A stretch of DNA of 64,000 nucleotides from Rhodococcus sp. 1168 (GCF_002091955.1 NZ_MKKY01000031.1:1-64000); one strand, 5' to 3'; counted from the first letter of the stretch, positions 41,372-50,385 are shown. Notes: generated by a model from the sequence alone, not told the origin. Translations and numbers: made by a program.

Positions 41372-42622
41372 TCAGATGGTCGGCTTCACGTCGTCGGCCC
41401 AGGCGATCCGCTTCGGATTGCCGTGGCACTCGACGATGGCGGCGTGATCGCTGTCGAAGTAATCCCACGCCCAGGACAGGAAAGCGTCGACCTTGCTGTG
41501 CGCGCCGCTCAGTAGTGCGGCATGGACGCCGAGCCACGCCGCGAACGCGAGCGGTCCCTGCACCTGATGTCGGTGCGCGCCGACCTCTGCGACAGCGGCC
41601 CCGCGGCCGATCATCGCCATGATGCCCTTGTCCTTGTACTGGAAGACCTTCCGATGTTTTCCTGCGATGGTCAGCTCGATGTTGTGGGCCGCCCAGGTCC
41701 CTGCTTGCTGAGCGACCGAACCCAACTGGGGCAACGTCTTTCCGTCTACGTCGGTTATGTTCGCCACGTCGCCGACGGCGTAGACATTGTCGAACCTCGG
41801 GACCGTGAGATCGGCCAGTACGTCCAGTCGCCCGCCGGGCCCAGGCTTCGCGTCGCCGGTCGCTGCCACCGGAGCCGCCGATTCGCCGCCGGCCCAGATG
41901 ACGGTCCGCGAGTCGATGCGGGTGGAGTCACTGAGCACGACGCCACCGGCATCGACTGCGGTGACGCCGACCCCGAGGCGAAGCTTTGCGCCGTGTTCGA
42001 TCAGCTTGTCGTGTGCGTAGACATGCGAGCGTTCACTGAACGGCGCCAGCAACGCCTGCCCGTGGTTGATGAGCCAGGCCTCCCCGCGACCGCCCGGATG
42101 ACTCATCTTGCGCAGAGCCGTGAACAGTTCGGCGAAGGCACCCGCGGTCTCGACGCCGGTCGGCCCGCCTCCGACGATGACGACGTCGAGTGGATCGTGT
42201 TCACCGCGCAGCACCTCGCTGACGTGGTGGCGAAGCTTCTCGGCGTCGGCGACGGAGTACAGCGGGAACGAAAATTCCTCTGCACCGGGCGTTCCGAAGA
42301 AGTTGGCGCGCGCTCCAGCCGCGACGACAAGATAGTCGCCCGAGATCTTTTCACCCGCGGCGGTAAGTGACAGCGAGGCGAAATCCAGGGTGCTGATCTC
42401 TGCCCGAACCACTCGGACGTTCTCGAAGCCTTCGAAGATCGTTGCGAGCGGTCGCGCGACGTCCGCGGCAGGCAACTGCGCCGTCGCAACCTGATAGAGC
42501 AACGGTTGGAACTGGTGGTAATCGTTGCGGTCGACGATGGTGACGGAAACACCTTTGCGCGCCAGTTCGTGTGCGCAGGCAATTCCGCCCAGGCCGGCAC
42601 CGGCGACCACCACGTGTGTCAT
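41372..42622 (-). CDS. Type II NADH dehydrogenase-like FAD oxidoreductase
   Basis: This 416-residue flavoprotein has an FAD-binding GAGLGGIACAHELARKG at the N-terminus and a second Rossmann motif VIVGGGPTGVETAGAFAEL for NAD(P)H in the middle. The region YHQFQPLLYQVAT is the quinone-site signature of NDH-2 enzymes, and the C-terminus includes an amphipathic anchor. It should transfer electrons from NADH to menaquinone without pumping protons. The start is ATG 42622. It converges with serS, 7 bases from its stop. Confidence 0.86.
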   Translation of the reverse strand: MTHVVVAGAGLGGIACAHELARKGVSVTIVDRNDYHQFQPLLYQVATAQLPAADVARPLATIFEGFENVRVVRAEISTLDFASLSLTAAGEKISGDYLVVAAGARANFFGTPGAEEFSFPLYSVADAEKLRHHVSEVLRGEHDPLDVVIVGGGPTGVETAGAFAELFTALRKMSHPGGRGEAWLINHGQALLAPFSERSHVYAHDKLIEHGAKLRLGVGVTAVDAGGVVLSDSTRIDSRTVIWAGGESAAPVAATGDAKPGPGGRLDVLADLTVPRFDNVYAVGDVANITDVDGKTLPQLGSVAQQAGTWAAHNIELTIAGKHRKVFQYKDKGIMAMIGRGAAVAEVGAHRHQVQGPLAFAAWLGVHAALLSGAHSKVDAFLSWAWDYFDSDHAAIVECHGNPKRIAWADDVKPTI

Positions 42623-42646
42623 GAGTTAGAGAGTAGTCAGATCGTG

Positions 42647-42699
42647 CGCTTGAATGGTGCTTTCAAACCATCTAATCGGATCAATGGACCATTGAAGCG
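42647..42699 (+). repeat. Dispersed palindromic element, copy 4
   Basis: This 53-bp element, CGCTTGAATGGTGC...GGACCATTGAAGCG, is the most diverged in the middle (TTTCAAACCATCTAATCGG). It fills the gap between the membrane-protein stop and the NDH-2 start. Confidence 0.7.
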
Positions 42700-42700
42700 G

Positions 42701-43129
42701 TCAGAAGAACTGTCCCACAACGAAACCGGCGAGCAGAACGGCCGTACCGCCGATCTCGCCACCGATCAGCGCCCACATGAATACGTGTGTCCCGCGGACC
42801 GGATGCTCGAATTGATTGTCGGTGTCCTTCAAAAATCCGTGCACCATGTAACTTCCGATGGCAGCGACGAAGAAGAAGACGGCGACGAGACCGGCCGTGA
42901 GGTTCACTGCCGTCGGGAACGAGCTGAATTCGGTGAGTGCGGCGAGGACGAGTGTCGCGAACGAGTACATCAGTGCCGCACGGTGCGCGATGTCGACGTA
43001 CGGGTGCGCCAGAGCTGTAGGCGATGTCGCCATCTGTCGGAATTTCCACACCCCCAGCGCCAGCGCCCAGAGCAGAATCAGACCCGAGAGCAGCAGCAGA
43101 ACCTTGGTGTCGACGCCCAGAGTTGTCAC
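42701..43129 (-). CDS. Hypothetical four-helix membrane protein
   Basis: This 142-residue protein has four strongly hydrophobic helices (about residues 8-26, 48-66, 75-95 and 115-138). The first loop contains HPYVDIAHRAALMYSF and the second YMVHGFLKDTDNQF; conserved His residues could bind haem or metal, but I do not recognise the family. The start is GTG 43129. It lies upstream of the NDH-2 gene on the same strand, separated by a palindromic element, so a respiratory link is possible only by position. Confidence 0.65.
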   Translation of the reverse strand: MTTLGVDTKVLLLLSGLILLWALALGVWKFRQMATSPTALAHPYVDIAHRAALMYSFATLVLAALTEFSSFPTAVNLTAGLVAVFFFVAAIGSYMVHGFLKDTDNQFEHPVRGTHVFMWALIGGEIGGTAVLLAGFVVGQFF

Positions 43130-43168
43130 AAATTTCCTCCCCGTCGCGCAGATGTGGGTGCACCCGAC

Positions 43169-43221
43169 CGCTTGAACGGCGCTCTGAAGCTATCTGATCG
43201 TATGAATGGACCATTCAAGCG
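43169..43221 (+). repeat. Dispersed palindromic element, copy 5
   Basis: This 53-bp element, CGCTTGAACGGCGC...CTATCTGATCGTATGAATGG and CCATTCAAGCG, lies upstream of the four-helix membrane protein gene and downstream of the lipoprotein gene. Confidence 0.75.
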
Positions 43222-43291
43222 GGCGGGCGACATGGGCGGGCGACACGGGCGGGCGACACAGGCGGGCGACATGGTCGGGCACGGGCGGGCG
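43218..43291. repeat. G-rich 13-bp tandem repeat
   Basis: Four to six imperfect copies of a 13-mer like GGGCGGGCGACAC follow palindromic element copy 5 directly and end 8 bases before the lipoprotein stop. The G/C-rich strand could form unusual structure. No coding role is seen. Confidence 0.7.
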
Positions 43292-43299
43292 GCAACACC

Positions 43300-44145
43300 T
43301 CACACGACGTCACCGATGCAGTAACCGTTGGACCCGATCGTCAGGGTGAATATCCGGTTCTGTTCGACTCCGGAAACTTCGGTGACGTCGGCATAGACCG
43401 TGGTGTACTCGCCGTCGTTGGCGGCAACATAGACGCTGTCCGGTTTGTACGACGCCGATCCGGTCAGCCGGCCGGGATTGTTTGCCAATGGCGCCGTGGT
43501 CGCCGCGCCCGTGCGCTGCGGGTCCCAAATGGCCCGGGTGTCGCATACGAGCGGGTAGTCGCCTTCTAGGTCGGCGGGGTTCACCGGGGTGCCCGTGAAG
43601 CGGCCGAGATACCGCTCGACGGTGTATTCGGCTTCGGTGTCCGTGTAAGCGCCGGACGAGCCCCCCGGAAATACCGCCGGACACGCATACCCGGAGGCGA
43701 TCTCGCTGCGCTTGACGCTGAGTGTGATGGCTGGGCTACTCCAGGTGACCGCGTATTGCCCGTCGACGCCGGGGGCTGCGGCCGCGTCGAGGATCGATGC
43801 GGCGTCGCTGTAGCGGGCTGGGACCTCTGGCGGCGGGACCGTCCAGCACTTCGCCGTTACCGCGGGGACGCCGCCTGCATCGAGGTCGGTGAGGAATGCC
43901 CGTAAGGCTGTGGCTGCCTCGGGGTTCGTCGGTACTTCGCCGACGGCCGGACCCACCGGTGGAGGCGTGGTTGCGGGCGGTGTGGTGGCGGACGGCGGTG
44001 TGGCGGCGGGCGGCGTTGCCGTAGCTGTTGCCGAGCGCGTCTCGGTGGGAATGCCCTGCTGGCCGTCACCTCCGCAAGCGGTGAGCGTGAGAACTGCCCC
44101 GAACAGTCCCATACTTGCTAGAACGTTGACTCTACTCGAACTCAT
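43300..44145 (-). CDS. Hypothetical lipoprotein
   Basis: This 281-residue exported lipoprotein has a signal peptide with lipobox LTAC (Cys24), then a Thr/Pro/Ala-rich linker (about 35-75) and a beta-rich globular domain (about 78-281) with Cys residues in KCWTVPPPEV, YACPAVFPGG, LVCDTRAIWD and GYCIGDVV, which may form two disulfides. I do not recognise the fold. ATG 44145. It is divergent from the acyltransferase gene and stands alone. Function unknown. Confidence 0.7.
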   Translation of the reverse strand: MSSSRVNVLASMGLFGAVLTLTACGGDGQQGIPTETRSATATATPPAATPPSATTPPATTPPPVGPAVGEVPTNPEAATALRAFLTDLDAGGVPAVTAKCWTVPPPEVPARYSDAASILDAAAAPGVDGQYAVTWSSPAITLSVKRSEIASGYACPAVFPGGSSGAYTDTEAEYTVERYLGRFTGTPVNPADLEGDYPLVCDTRAIWDPQRTGAATTAPLANNPGRLTGSASYKPDSVYVAANDGEYTTVYADVTEVSGVEQNRIFTLTIGSNGYCIGDVV

Positions 44146-44208
44146 CTACAGCTGACCTTCCGACTGCGTCTTCTCCCCTGGGTCTTCCAGCGACTACGCT
44201 AGCCGACT

Positions 44209-44961
44209 GTGGAACCCGTCTATCGATCTGTCATCGGCATCGCTCGTGTGGTCTTCGCGCTGGAAGGCTTGAAATTCAAGGTTGTGGGCGAGGAGAACAT
44301 CCCTGCCACCGGTGGCGCGGTCATCGCCGTCAACCACACCGGATACCTGGACTTCACCTATGCTGGCATACCGCCGCGAAGGGTCAAGCGGTACATCCGC
44401 TTCATGGCCAAGAAGGAAGTGTTCGACAACAAGATCTCGGGCCCGATCATGCGATCGCTGAAGCACATTCCGGTCGATCGTGGGGCAGGTGCGGATTCCT
44501 ACCAGGCTGCCGTCGCGGATCTGCGCAAGGGCGAGCTGGTCGGGGTGTACCCGGAGGCCACTATCAGTCGCAGCTTCGAGATCAAGGAATTCAAGTCCGG
44601 GGCGGCGAGAATGGCGATCGAGGCCGGCGTGCCGATCATTCCGACGGTCATCTGGGGTGCGCAGCGCGTCTGGACCAAGGGCTTTCCGAAGCGATTGGGG
44701 CGCACCAACACTCCCATCTCCATCGCGGTCGGCAAGCCGATCGAGCCGGTCGGTCCACCGAGGGAGCTCACCGAGAAGCTGCATTCGGTGATGCAGGAGA
44801 TGCTGTTGGCTCTGCAGGAAGATTACGACCACGAGCCTGGCGCGTATTGGGTTCCCGCTCGCCTGGGCGGTAGTGCGCCCACGTTGGAGCAGGCAGACAA
44901 GCTCGATGCCGAGGATCTTGCAGCGAGAAATGCTGCGCGGGAAGCGAAGAAGTCCAAGTAG
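44209..44961 (+). CDS. 1-acyl-glycerol-3-phosphate acyltransferase (PlsC family)
   Basis: This 250-residue membrane-associated acyltransferase has motif I NHTGYLDF (H-x4-D), motif II around the YIRFMAKKEVFDN stretch, motif III VGVYPEATIS (PEAT) and motif IV GVPIIPTVIWG. It acylates lysophosphatidic acid or a related lipid in phospholipid synthesis. It resembles recalled Rv3814c-Rv3816c acyltransferases near the same cluster. The start is GTG 44209. It ends before a strong hairpin shared with the convergent NTF2-like gene. Confidence 0.88.
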   Translation: MEPVYRSVIGIARVVFALEGLKFKVVGEENIPATGGAVIAVNHTGYLDFTYAGIPPRRVKRYIRFMAKKEVFDNKISGPIMRSLKHIPVDRGAGADSYQAAVADLRKGELVGVYPEATISRSFEIKEFKSGAARMAIEAGVPIIPTVIWGAQRVWTKGFPKRLGRTNTPISIAVGKPIEPVGPPRELTEKLHSVMQEMLLALQEDYDHEPGAYWVPARLGGSAPTLEQADKLDAEDLAARNAAREAKKSK

Positions 44962-44971
44962 AGCCTGACCA

Positions 44972-45021
44972 CGCCACCTGTGCGCGTGTGCACTGACCCG
45001 CGCACACTCGCACAGATGGCG
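44972..45021. terminator. Bidirectional terminator hairpin
   Basis: A 20-bp stem with two mismatches (44972-44991 and 45002-45021) lies between the convergent acyltransferase and NTF2-like genes. Confidence 0.75.
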
Positions 45022-45031
45022 TCTTTGGGTG

Positions 45032-45538
45032 CTAGCGGTCGTGGAATCCCGGGGTCGAGTCGACGCGCAGGCGGGTCAGATTCCGGTAGCTGATCAGCCA
45101 CCGACCGTCCTCGAGTCGGTATTCCTCGTGGTAGTGGCCGTATCCATGAAGGTGCTCGGTCGTGCCGGTGGCCGTGTTGGTCCACCACAATTTGTCTTCC
45201 ATCGCCCAGATTCCCGTGGCGGTGGTCGGCGACGTCAGCGTGATCTCCGGGGTGTGGCCGTGGTGCACGCTGGTGACCTTCACCGCGCCGTCGAGTGTGC
45301 TCCGGATGGCCGCGGCCAACGTCTGCGAGCCGGACACCTGTTTGGCGGATTCAGAGGTGCCGGTTTGCGGGGCAGCGTCGGTACTGGTCCACGAATCGCT
45401 GACGACGTCGTCGGTGTGGAAGCCCGCGTAGCGGTCCCATTCCTTGTTGTCCATGCACCGCAGGCGCGCGGCGAAGAGCTGCTTGATCTCCTCGATCGCC
45501 AGTAGTTTTTCGAGTGCGTCGCTCGCGTTGATCGTCAT
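45032..45538 (-). CDS. NTF2-like (SnoaL-type) protein
   Basis: This 168-residue protein has an NTF2-like alpha+beta cone fold: an N-terminal helix pair ending EEIKQLFAARLRCMDNKEWD, the turn YAGFHTDDVVSD, and beta-strands HHGHTPEITLT and GHYHEEYRLEDGRWLISYRN. Such domains occur in polyketide cyclases, dehydratases and ligand-binding proteins. No catalytic set is definite; several His/Asp residues line the expected pocket. ATG 45538. It lies 92 bases downstream of the CPBP gene on the same strand. Function unknown. Confidence 0.75.
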   Translation of the reverse strand: MTINASDALEKLLAIEEIKQLFAARLRCMDNKEWDRYAGFHTDDVVSDSWTSTDAAPQTGTSESAKQVSGSQTLAAAIRSTLDGAVKVTSVHHGHTPEITLTSPTTATGIWAMEDKLWWTNTATGTTEHLHGYGHYHEEYRLEDGRWLISYRNLTRLRVDSTPGFHDR

Positions 45539-45630
45539 ATCGGTCCACGGTGCCAGGATCTGGGGTGCGGTCGAGTCGGGTTTCCGCTGGATGGGATACG
45601 TACGACCGGAGGGGGCCGTGGTTCGCTGAT

Positions 45631-46368
45631 TCAGGACATAGAGGCGTGCCACACCAGCGCGGCGGCTAGTGCACCGATGCCGTTGAGTGACCAGTGCAAC
45701 GCGATCGGGGCGATCAGACTGCCGCTGCGGCGTCGCAGCCAGGTGAAGACGAGGCCGGCTGCGGCTGTCGCGATGACCGCGGCCACGATGCCTGCGATTT
45801 GACCGAACACCCCACCGCCGAGGAAATTGCTGAGCCCCGCATTGCCCGCGGTCAATCCGAGTGACGACGCGATGTGCCATAGGCCGAAGAGCAGTGATCC
45901 GGCGGCGAAGACACCACGGGCGCCGTAGATGCGTCCCAGCGTGCCGTGCAGTACGCCGCGGAAGGCCAGTTCCTCCGGGATGACCGTCTGCAACGGGATG
46001 ACGATCATCGACGCGACGAGCGCTGCCGAAATGGTGGCATACCGGTCGGCCATGAAGAAAGTCCTGGTCATCGGCAGTAGAGCCCCGATCGCAACGACGG
46101 TGACGACGATCCCGACTGCACCGAGCGCGTAGATCGAACCGGTCTTCCATTGCTTCGGTGACAGGCCCAGTTCGGCCCAGCCGAGTCCGCGGCGTCGGGT
46201 CAGTGCAACGAGGATGACGGCCGCGATGGGTACCGTCGCGATGCTGGCCCACACCGTGGTGAAGTGCGCGATCAGGTTGGTTCCGACCAGCACCAGAACG
46301 ACGACCGCAACATCGAGGTACGCGTGGAATCCGCGTCGTCGAGATGCCTTCGTGTCGGCCTGGGTCAT
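45631..46368 (-). CDS. CPBP-family intramembrane metalloprotease
   Basis: This 245-residue protein has about seven membrane helices. The motif PEELAFRGVLHG carries E132-E133 and R137 of the EExxxR signature, FGLWHIASS gives the second His (H165), and HWSLNGIG near the C-terminus matches the third motif. It should therefore be an active Abi/Rce1-like protease, unlike the variant CPBP at 29.7 kb. ATG 46368 is preferred over ATG 46374 for spacing to GGTGGG. Substrate unknown. Confidence 0.85.
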   Translation of the reverse strand: MTQADTKASRRRGFHAYLDVAVVVLVLVGTNLIAHFTTVWASIATVPIAAVILVALTRRRGLGWAELGLSPKQWKTGSIYALGAVGIVVTVVAIGALLPMTRTFFMADRYATISAALVASMIVIPLQTVIPEELAFRGVLHGTLGRIYGARGVFAAGSLLFGLWHIASSLGLTAGNAGLSNFLGGGVFGQIAGIVAAVIATAAAGLVFTWLRRRSGSLIAPIALHWSLNGIGALAAALVWHASMS

Positions 46369-46517
46369 GAGCATCCCACCAAGTGTACGGAGAACCTGTT
46401 CGGTGCCGAGGCGCCAATGCGGGTGGTGTGACCGAATCCTCACCTCGGCCGGGTGGCCTGCCTCCGACGGACTCCCTGGTGAGCGTGCCGGGCGCCGTCG
46501 TCGGCTTCTAGGGCACA

Positions 46518-47354
46518 ATGGCGGCGATGCCTGATACCTCTCGGACCCAGCCCCGCCTCGTCGCCAGCGACGTAGACGGCACCCTTCTCGACGCCCACGA
46601 GCGGGTCAGCGAGCGCACTCGACGAGCGGTTCTGACCATGGTCGGGGAGGGGACCCCCTTCATCCTCTCGACCGGGCGACCGCCGCGATGGATATCACCC
46701 GTAGTCGAGCAACTCGGCTACGCACCGATGTGTGTCTGCGCCAACGGCGCGGTGATCTACGACAGTGCCACCGACCGGATTCTCGACACACAGACGCTGT
46801 CGGCCGAGACGCTGCAATGGCTTGCCGACGTCGCGTACTCGGTGTTGCCCGGTTGCGGGCTGGCGGCCGAGCGGGTCGGTAAATCGGCACACGACGCTGC
46901 GACGCCGCAGTTCGTCAGTTCACCCGGTTACGAGCACGCGTGGCTCAATCCCGACAACACGGAAACATCCGACACAGAGGTGTTGGAAGTGCCGGCCGTG
47001 AAACTGCTCATCAGATTGTCGAGCGCGTCGAGCGGGAACATGGTCGCCGCTCTCGAACCGCTGATCGACGGCCGGGCAGATATCACGTTCTCCACCGACA
47101 ACGGGTTGATCGAATTGTCGGCACCCGGTGTCACCAAGGCATCCGGTGTCGCCCTCGTCGCCGAACGACTGTCGGTGGCGGCGAAAGACATTGCTGCGTT
47201 CGGCGATATGCCCAACGACATCCCGATGCTGAAGATGGCAGGCCGAGGCGTAGCCATGGCAAACGCGCACCCCGCCGTCCTCGCTGCAGCCGACGAAGTG
47301 ACGGTCAGCAACGTGGACGACGGGGTGGCGGTGGTCCTCGAACGCTGGTGGTGA
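46518..47354 (+). CDS. HAD-superfamily Cof-type phosphatase
   Basis: This 278-residue cytoplasmic phosphatase has motif I ASDVDGTLLDAHE (nucleophile Asp), motif II FILSTGRPP, a Lys in motif III (TKASGVALVAERL) and motif IV AFGDMPNDIPML. An inserted cap domain lies between, as in Cof/YidA type IIB enzymes acting on sugar phosphates or cofactor precursors. It corresponds by context to recalled Rv3813c. ATG 46518, or ATG 46527 nine bases on. It converges on the PGRP gene across a short hairpin. Confidence 0.9.
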   Translation: MAAMPDTSRTQPRLVASDVDGTLLDAHERVSERTRRAVLTMVGEGTPFILSTGRPPRWISPVVEQLGYAPMCVCANGAVIYDSATDRILDTQTLSAETLQWLADVAYSVLPGCGLAAERVGKSAHDAATPQFVSSPGYEHAWLNPDNTETSDTEVLEVPAVKLLIRLSSASSGNMVAALEPLIDGRADITFSTDNGLIELSAPGVTKASGVALVAERLSVAAKDIAAFGDMPNDIPMLKMAGRGVAMANAHPAVLAAADEVTVSNVDDGVAVVLERWW

Positions 47355-47362
47355 CAAACCCC

Positions 47363-47382
47363 GCTGCGGCGTCGGCCGCAGC
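47363..47382. terminator. Short bidirectional terminator
   Basis: GCTGCGGC (47363-47370) and GCCGCAGC (47375-47382) form an 8-bp stem with a 4-nt loop in the 40-bp gap between convergent genes. Confidence 0.6.
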
Positions 47383-47394
47383 GAGGCCCGAAAC

Positions 47395-49485
47395 CTACGG
47401 CGCTGGTGCTACCTCGGGTGCGACAGGAGCCGGTTCGATCGGAGCCGACACAGCACCTTCGTCCATTTTCTGCTGGTAGGTGTCGTTGTAGGTCTTGATG
47501 ACCGTGGTGACGATTCCAGTTGCTTCGTTGAAGATCAGCGAACCGTTCTCGAAATCGGTGCGCAGGCCCTCGGGGACGCGGTATTCATCCGTACTCGGAA
47601 GTCCGAGATCACCGTTCTCCCCACCCAGGGCGAGGAACTGCTCGAAGATCTTGCCGATCACCGCGACTGCTTGACCGGCGATGGTCGTGAAAATGGAGCC
47701 GTTGGCGAACCCGGCGGACTGTCCACCCTTGACCTGAACGAGGCCGCTGACCGGTGTTCCGAGAATTCCGGTTTCGCCGCCCGAGGCCAACCACTTCTGT
47801 GCGATCGGATTCTGGTCGGCAAGGCGGAGCAGTTCGTCGACGAGCGCCGGAACTCCAGCGCCGAGTGTGCTGCTGACGTCCGTTCCCGCAGAGTTCGGGG
47901 TCTGTGCCTCCGGTGCTGCTGCCTCCAGGGCCGGTTCCGACAGGTCGGTCTCTGCAGGAGTAGAACTCACCTCGGCGCCGCCGAGCGATGCTTCGGCGAT
48001 ATCGCGAATCTCGTCCAGCTTTGCGTAGGCACCGTCACCGGGGCATGCGGTGTTCCCGACGTCACGGTGCGCAAAGATAACCGGCAGGTCGACGCTCTGG
48101 CCTTGGCCGACGAAGGTGAACTCCGTGCCCTCGGACGTCATCGAAGTGCTGCCCTTGGGATCGAGTCCGGCGAGTCCCAGCCGCCAGCCGAGGAACGAGC
48201 CGACCGAATCGATGGTCGCCTGCGGTGGCGCTTCGGTGGAGAAGTCACCCATCATTGCGATGCCCATGGTGTTTTCGTTGAACCCACCGGCATGCGCACC
48301 CTGCACCGGCTTGTCCAAACCACCCGCGCGGCCTTCGAATATCTGGCCGTACTTGTCGACCAACACGTTGTAACCGACGTCGCACCAGCCGAGAGTCTGG
48401 GCGTGGTAGGCGTAGATGGCCCGGACGATCTCGACCGACTCCGACTTCGAGTACTCGTTGCTGCCCGCGGTGTGATGCACGGTCGCGCCGCCGAGGAAGT
48501 CATCATAGTCGGGGTTGGCGCAACGGATGGATTCGTCTGCGCCCCACTGTGATCGCGAGATCACCTTCGGGCCCTTACTTCCCGCGACGGGTGTCGCGAG
48601 ATCACTGAGTGTGGCGTCCGCGGGGGAAGTGCCGGGCTGAATCAGGACGGCACTGGTGCCGTCGATGGCCGATGCAAGCGGAGTGTCCTGCTGACGCAAC
48701 GGCTTCGAGACGGAAGCGGGTGTGTAACCGAGTGGCTGCTCGGGGGCGGGCGCCACCTCCGGAGCGGGCGCTGGAGCCGGTGCCGGTGCTGCGGCGGGCG
48801 CCTGCGGTCGCGGAGTCATCAGCAGCTGAACTGCCTTGGTTGCTCCCACGAAAATCGGCTCGGTGCCCTGCTTCTCGGGCGCGGCGGCCGCGTCGTCGAC
48901 GCCTGTGTCGACGGGTTCGGTTGCGAGCCAAGGGCCCCAGGATCCGTCCTCGAGCTGGCGACGAATCTGCGCCGACGTGTTGTCGAGACCTGTCGACGTC
49001 AGGGCAACCATGCTGAACGGGGTGTCCTGCTTCAGTTCCTTGACGACAGCGCCGAGTGGCGCGCCGGGATCGTCACCGGCAGGAGGGGTTACCGGAGCCG
49101 GCACCTGGGCCGACGGCGCCGAGGAGTCCGGGACCGTCAGGCCGGGGATCTCCGGAATCTGGAACGGCGGAATGGCGATGTTATCCGGAAGCGGCAGGTA
49201 TTTGAGATCGGACAGGCGGAGGTCGGGCAGCGGAAGACCCGTCAATTCCCTGAGCGGGATGACGATGTCCGGTGCTGCCGCCAGGGCCGTTTCGACGATC
49301 GTCGTCGGCACTGTCACAGGGGTGGTCTCGTTGGCCGATCGAACATCGGTGGACGCAGAATCGCCGGAGATGCTGTACGCCGCGAAAGGGCTCGCGACGG
49401 CCAGTAGGGCGACAGCGCCGAGAACGATCGACGGCTTCGTTCGACGGTGCAAGGCGGTACTCCTGGTTGTAGGCGAACTGTTCAT
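47395..49485 (-). CDS. Exported PGRP/N-acetylmuramoyl-alanine amidase with LGFP repeats
   Basis: This 696-residue envelope protein has a signal or anchor helix (about 18-38) followed by a long Pro/Ala-rich region to residue 300. The PGRP/amidase domain lies at about 306-495, with zinc ligands in TVHHTAG (H337/H338), GYNVLVD and AHRDVGNTACPGDG (H473, C481). Two LGFP-type repeats follow (about 565-670: GETGILGTPVSG and GENGDLGLPSTDEY), which anchor proteins to mycolyl-arabinogalactan. It resembles recalled Rv3811 near the same genes. The amidase probably cleaves or recognises peptidoglycan stem peptides. ATG 49485; no clear ribosome site. Confidence 0.87.
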   Translation of the reverse strand: MNSSPTTRSTALHRRTKPSIVLGAVALLAVASPFAAYSISGDSASTDVRSANETTPVTVPTTIVETALAAAPDIVIPLRELTGLPLPDLRLSDLKYLPLPDNIAIPPFQIPEIPGLTVPDSSAPSAQVPAPVTPPAGDDPGAPLGAVVKELKQDTPFSMVALTSTGLDNTSAQIRRQLEDGSWGPWLATEPVDTGVDDAAAAPEKQGTEPIFVGATKAVQLLMTPRPQAPAAAPAPAPAPAPEVAPAPEQPLGYTPASVSKPLRQQDTPLASAIDGTSAVLIQPGTSPADATLSDLATPVAGSKGPKVISRSQWGADESIRCANPDYDDFLGGATVHHTAGSNEYSKSESVEIVRAIYAYHAQTLGWCDVGYNVLVDKYGQIFEGRAGGLDKPVQGAHAGGFNENTMGIAMMGDFSTEAPPQATIDSVGSFLGWRLGLAGLDPKGSTSMTSEGTEFTFVGQGQSVDLPVIFAHRDVGNTACPGDGAYAKLDEIRDIAEASLGGAEVSSTPAETDLSEPALEAAAPEAQTPNSAGTDVSSTLGAGVPALVDELLRLADQNPIAQKWLASGGETGILGTPVSGLVQVKGGQSAGFANGSIFTTIAGQAVAVIGKIFEQFLALGGENGDLGLPSTDEYRVPEGLRTDFENGSLIFNEATGIVTTVIKTYNDTYQQKMDEGAVSAPIEPAPVAPEVAPAP

Positions 49486-49641
49486 GAGGTGGTGCGTTCC
49501 AATGTCGCGGCAATCGCTACAGCAACATGGGTCACATCCACCCCATCCGACACAAGGCTAAACCTTAGCTTGAGAGTTAGCCAGCGCGCGGATTGCCAGT
49601 ACGTGCGGCGCGTCGAATCTCACCGCCTACGCTTTTGCCTT

Positions 49642-50385
49642 GTGACAGTCCACTTCATCGGCGCCGGTCCCGGTGCACCCGACCTGCTGACGCTGCGCGC
49701 AGTCGAGCTGCTCAACGCCAGTCCAGTGTGTGTTTACGCTGGTACGTACATCGACGACGCCATTCTCGCGCACTGCCCTCCGGGCGCTCGACTCGTCGAC
49801 ACAGCTCGGCTCGACCTGGACACGATCACGCAAGAACTCGTCGACGCTCATCGACGTGGTGACGACGTCGCACGGCTGTGCTCGGGAGATCCGTCGCTGT
49901 ACTCCGCGCTCGCGGAGCAGTCGGCACGCCTCGACGCCGCGGGGGTGCCCTGGGATGTCACTCCCGGTGTTCCCGCGTACGCCGCGGCTGCTGCCACGCT
50001 TCGCATCGAGCTGACGGTCCCCGAGGTAACACAATCCGTCGTACTGACACGGACGCAGGCGCGCTCGACGGCGATGCCGGATACCGAGGCGCTGTCGCGG
50101 TTCGCCGAAACGCGGTCGACGCTGGTGCTGCATCTGGCCATCACCCGGATTCGGGCGTTGGTCGAGGAGATCGTCGGTGAGTACGGCGCCGGCTGTCCGG
50201 CCGCTGTCGTCTTTCATGCAAGCAAGCCCGATCAGCTCGTCCTGAACGGAACCCTCGCCGACATCGCCGACCAGGTCGAGGCCGCAGGGCTCCGCCAGGC
50301 CGCGGTCATTCTCGTCGGACCTGCGGTGGGCCGCACACCCGGCGTGGAATCGCACCTCTATGACGCTTGCCGAGATCGAGCATGA
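49642..50385 (+). CDS. cobM: Precorrin-4 C11-methyltransferase
   Basis: This 247-residue SAM-dependent enzyme of aerobic cobalamin synthesis methylates precorrin-4 at C-11. Family marks are GAGPGAPDLLTLRA near the N-terminus, VCVYAGTYIDDAIL, LCSGDPSLYSAL and VTPGVPAYAAAAATL, the typical CobM/CbiF pattern. GTG 49642 is chosen to match the family start; the upstream in-frame stretch is non-coding leader. Its stop overlaps cobF (ATGA). Only these two cob genes are here, the rest must lie elsewhere. Confidence 0.93.
   Translation: MTVHFIGAGPGAPDLLTLRAVELLNASPVCVYAGTYIDDAILAHCPPGARLVDTARLDLDTITQELVDAHRRGDDVARLCSGDPSLYSALAEQSARLDAAGVPWDVTPGVPAYAAAAATLRIELTVPEVTQSVVLTRTQARSTAMPDTEALSRFAETRSTLVLHLAITRIRALVEEIVGEYGAGCPAAVVFHASKPDQLVLNGTLADIADQVEAAGLRQAAVILVGPAVGRTPGVESHLYDACRDRA

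Noticed and set aside
49545..49590. IdeR-like sequence (AAGGCTAAACCTTAGC) upstream of the PGRP gene and cobM
   Set aside because: It is partly palindromic but cannot be aligned to the 19-bp consensus with good symmetry; likely chance in an AT-richer promoter gap.
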